NCBI GenBank assembly: GCA_030592655.1
Contig: JAUVIQ010000164.1
Location: 1-7,246 of the forward strand
Length of the DNA stretch: 7,246 nucleotides
DNA from: Planctomycetales bacterium
GTDB taxonomy: Bacteria; Planctomycetota; Phycisphaerae; SM23-33
Reading direction: 5' to 3'
The notes under the pieces are model-generated. The model worked only from the letters and a program-made list of their open reading frames with translations, searched no databases and had not been told where the DNA came from. Numbering within the stretch: position 1 is the stretch's first letter; each line of letters opens with the position of its first letter. This document shows, piece after piece, positions 6,508 to 7,246 of the stretch. The translations under genes and the position numbers were made by a program.

Positions 6508-7044
6508 ATGCTTGATGTTGACAATACAATTCTGGTAGTAATTGACGTGCAGGGCAAATTGGCGCAGTTGATGTGCGAAAAGGTTTCGCTTTTTGAGAAC
6601 CTGACGAAACTTATCAAGGCTGCCGGCGTTCTGGAGGTTCCGATTATCTGGACCGAGCAGTATCCCGAAGGTCTCGGCCCGACAATCCCCGAAATCGCCG
6701 AGTTGCTCCCCGGCGAGCCGATTCCCAAAGTCGCCTTCAGTTGCTGCGGCGAGAAGCGTTTCGTCGAAGCGATGGAAGAACTGGGCCGGAATCAGGTCCT
6801 GCTCTGCGGCATCGAGACGCATGTCTGTGTGTATCAGACAGCCATTGATTTGCTCAGTACGGCTTACGAAGTAGAGGTTGTCTCCGACGCCGTTTCGTCT
6901 CGCACGCCGGCCAACAAAGCCATCGGCCTGACGAAAATGCAGAGCGCCGGAGCGTCCATTACCTGCGTCGAGACGGCAGTTTTCGAGTTGCTGGAGGTGG
7001 CAGGTGGCGAGAAATTCAAGGCGATTTTGAGCATTGTGAAGTGA
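6508..7044 (+). CDS. Isochorismatase-fold cysteine hydrolase
   Basis: The 178-residue protein has the catalytic triad of the isochorismatase-like hydrolases: D13 in LVVIDVQGKL, K74 in PIPKVAFSC, and the nucleophile C107 in CGIETHVCVYQTA. The ETHVC stretch carries the cis-peptide that shapes the oxyanion site, and SDAVSSRTPANK (126-137) is the usual C-terminal family motif. The length fits the compact single-domain branch (YcaC-like or nicotinamidase-related hydrolases). Members cleave C-N or C-O bonds in small molecules such as isochorismate, nicotinamide or N-carbamoyl compounds. Sequence alone does not give the substrate, and there are no neighbouring isochorismate or NAD genes. The protein is cytoplasmic, with no signal peptide. 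An AAAGGA box (6494-6499) eight bases before the ATG supports the start. The gene may be transcribed with the kinase, 78 bases upstream, or from a weak promoter in the gap. Confidence 0.9.
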   Translation: MLDVDNTILVVIDVQGKLAQLMCEKVSLFENLTKLIKAAGVLEVPIIWTEQYPEGLGPTIPEIAELLPGEPIPKVAFSCCGEKRFVEAMEELGRNQVLLCGIETHVCVYQTAIDLLSTAYEVEVVSDAVSSRTPANKAIGLTKMQSAGASITCVETAVFELLEVAGGEKFKAILSIVK

Positions 7045-7064
7045 ACCTTTACAGGTCTGTAATA

Positions 7065-7190
7065 GTGCTCGGTATGGTAGAGCATCTTACGAGCCGCGAC
7101 TGCAAAGGAGCGGTCGGACCAGTGCGAAAGTCTTAATGACCGCTCCCTTACAGTCGCGGCTCGTAAGCGTGCTCCCCATACAAGGCGCAC
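7065..7190. repeat. Large imperfect inverted repeat after the hydrolase gene
   Basis: The core arms 7086-7115 and 7138-7167 are reverse complements at 28 of 30 positions and leave a 22-base loop. With small gaps the symmetry continues outward: GTATGG (7072-7077) faces CCATAC (7175-7180), and GTGC (7065-7068) faces GCAC (7187-7190). The element is therefore about 126 bp. It begins 20 bases past the hydrolase stop, has no T-run after it, and has no coding potential I can see. The core contains GAGCCGCGACTG and GGAGCGGTC, which look like a dispersed extragenic palindrome. The remaining bases to the window end (7191-7246) show nothing I can identify. Confidence 0.85.
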
Positions 7191-7246
7191 TAATTAATTG
7201 GCGGTCGTATAACACAACCCTATCTACTTGCCGTCACGTTTGCGCA

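Noticed and set aside
1836..7190. CRISPR array or transposon ends formed by the repeats
   Set aside because: The repeats are three different inverted elements, not regularly spaced direct repeats with spacers. No transposase or cas gene is present, and the two intergenic elements do not match each other as paired ends.

Overview
This window looks like ordinary chromosome from a bacterium of moderate to high GC content, probably a planctomycete, perhaps near the Phycisphaerae. That placement is an inference: it rests on the style of the proteins, on several unrelated extragenic palindromic repeats, and on a short adenylate-kinase-like protein. There is no rRNA or other decisive marker. I see no phage, transposase, CRISPR, toxin-antitoxin or defence genes.

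Layout. A partial gene for a secreted protein of unknown function runs leftward off the left edge (1-512, minus). A divergent intergenic region carries a good sigma70-like promoter, and then everything reads rightward. The genes are a class I aspartate-type aminotransferase (628-1800), an acetyl-CoA synthetase (2098-4086), an OFA-family major facilitator transporter with an unusually long first loop (4163-5695), an adenylate-kinase-like P-loop kinase (5761-6429) and an isochorismatase-fold cysteine hydrolase (6508-7044). The gaps hold a perfect 39-bp inverted repeat (1836-1946), a GC-rich hairpin between the synthetase and the transporter, a strong terminator-like hairpin just before the kinase start, four degenerate 7-bp tandem repeats before the hydrolase, and a second large inverted repeat after it (7065-7190).

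How the genes work together. The only convincing functional pairing is acetyl-CoA synthetase with the OFA transporter. A monocarboxylate importer beside the enzyme that activates acetate suggests uptake and activation of acetate or a related short acid. The aminotransferase would link aspartate and oxaloacetate to central metabolism. The kinase and the hydrolase show no clear link to these genes.

Most interesting point. The kinase gene contains a 90-bp palindromic module (5891-5980), a multiple of three, bounded by perfect 13-bp inverted termini. It adds 30 codons exactly where adenylate kinases have the NMP-binding segment. Removing it restores an alignment with ordinary adenylate kinases that has almost no gaps. 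This looks like a palindromic repeat inserted in frame into a working protein gene, similar in principle to Rickettsia palindromic elements. I did not find a wholly new multi-gene system.
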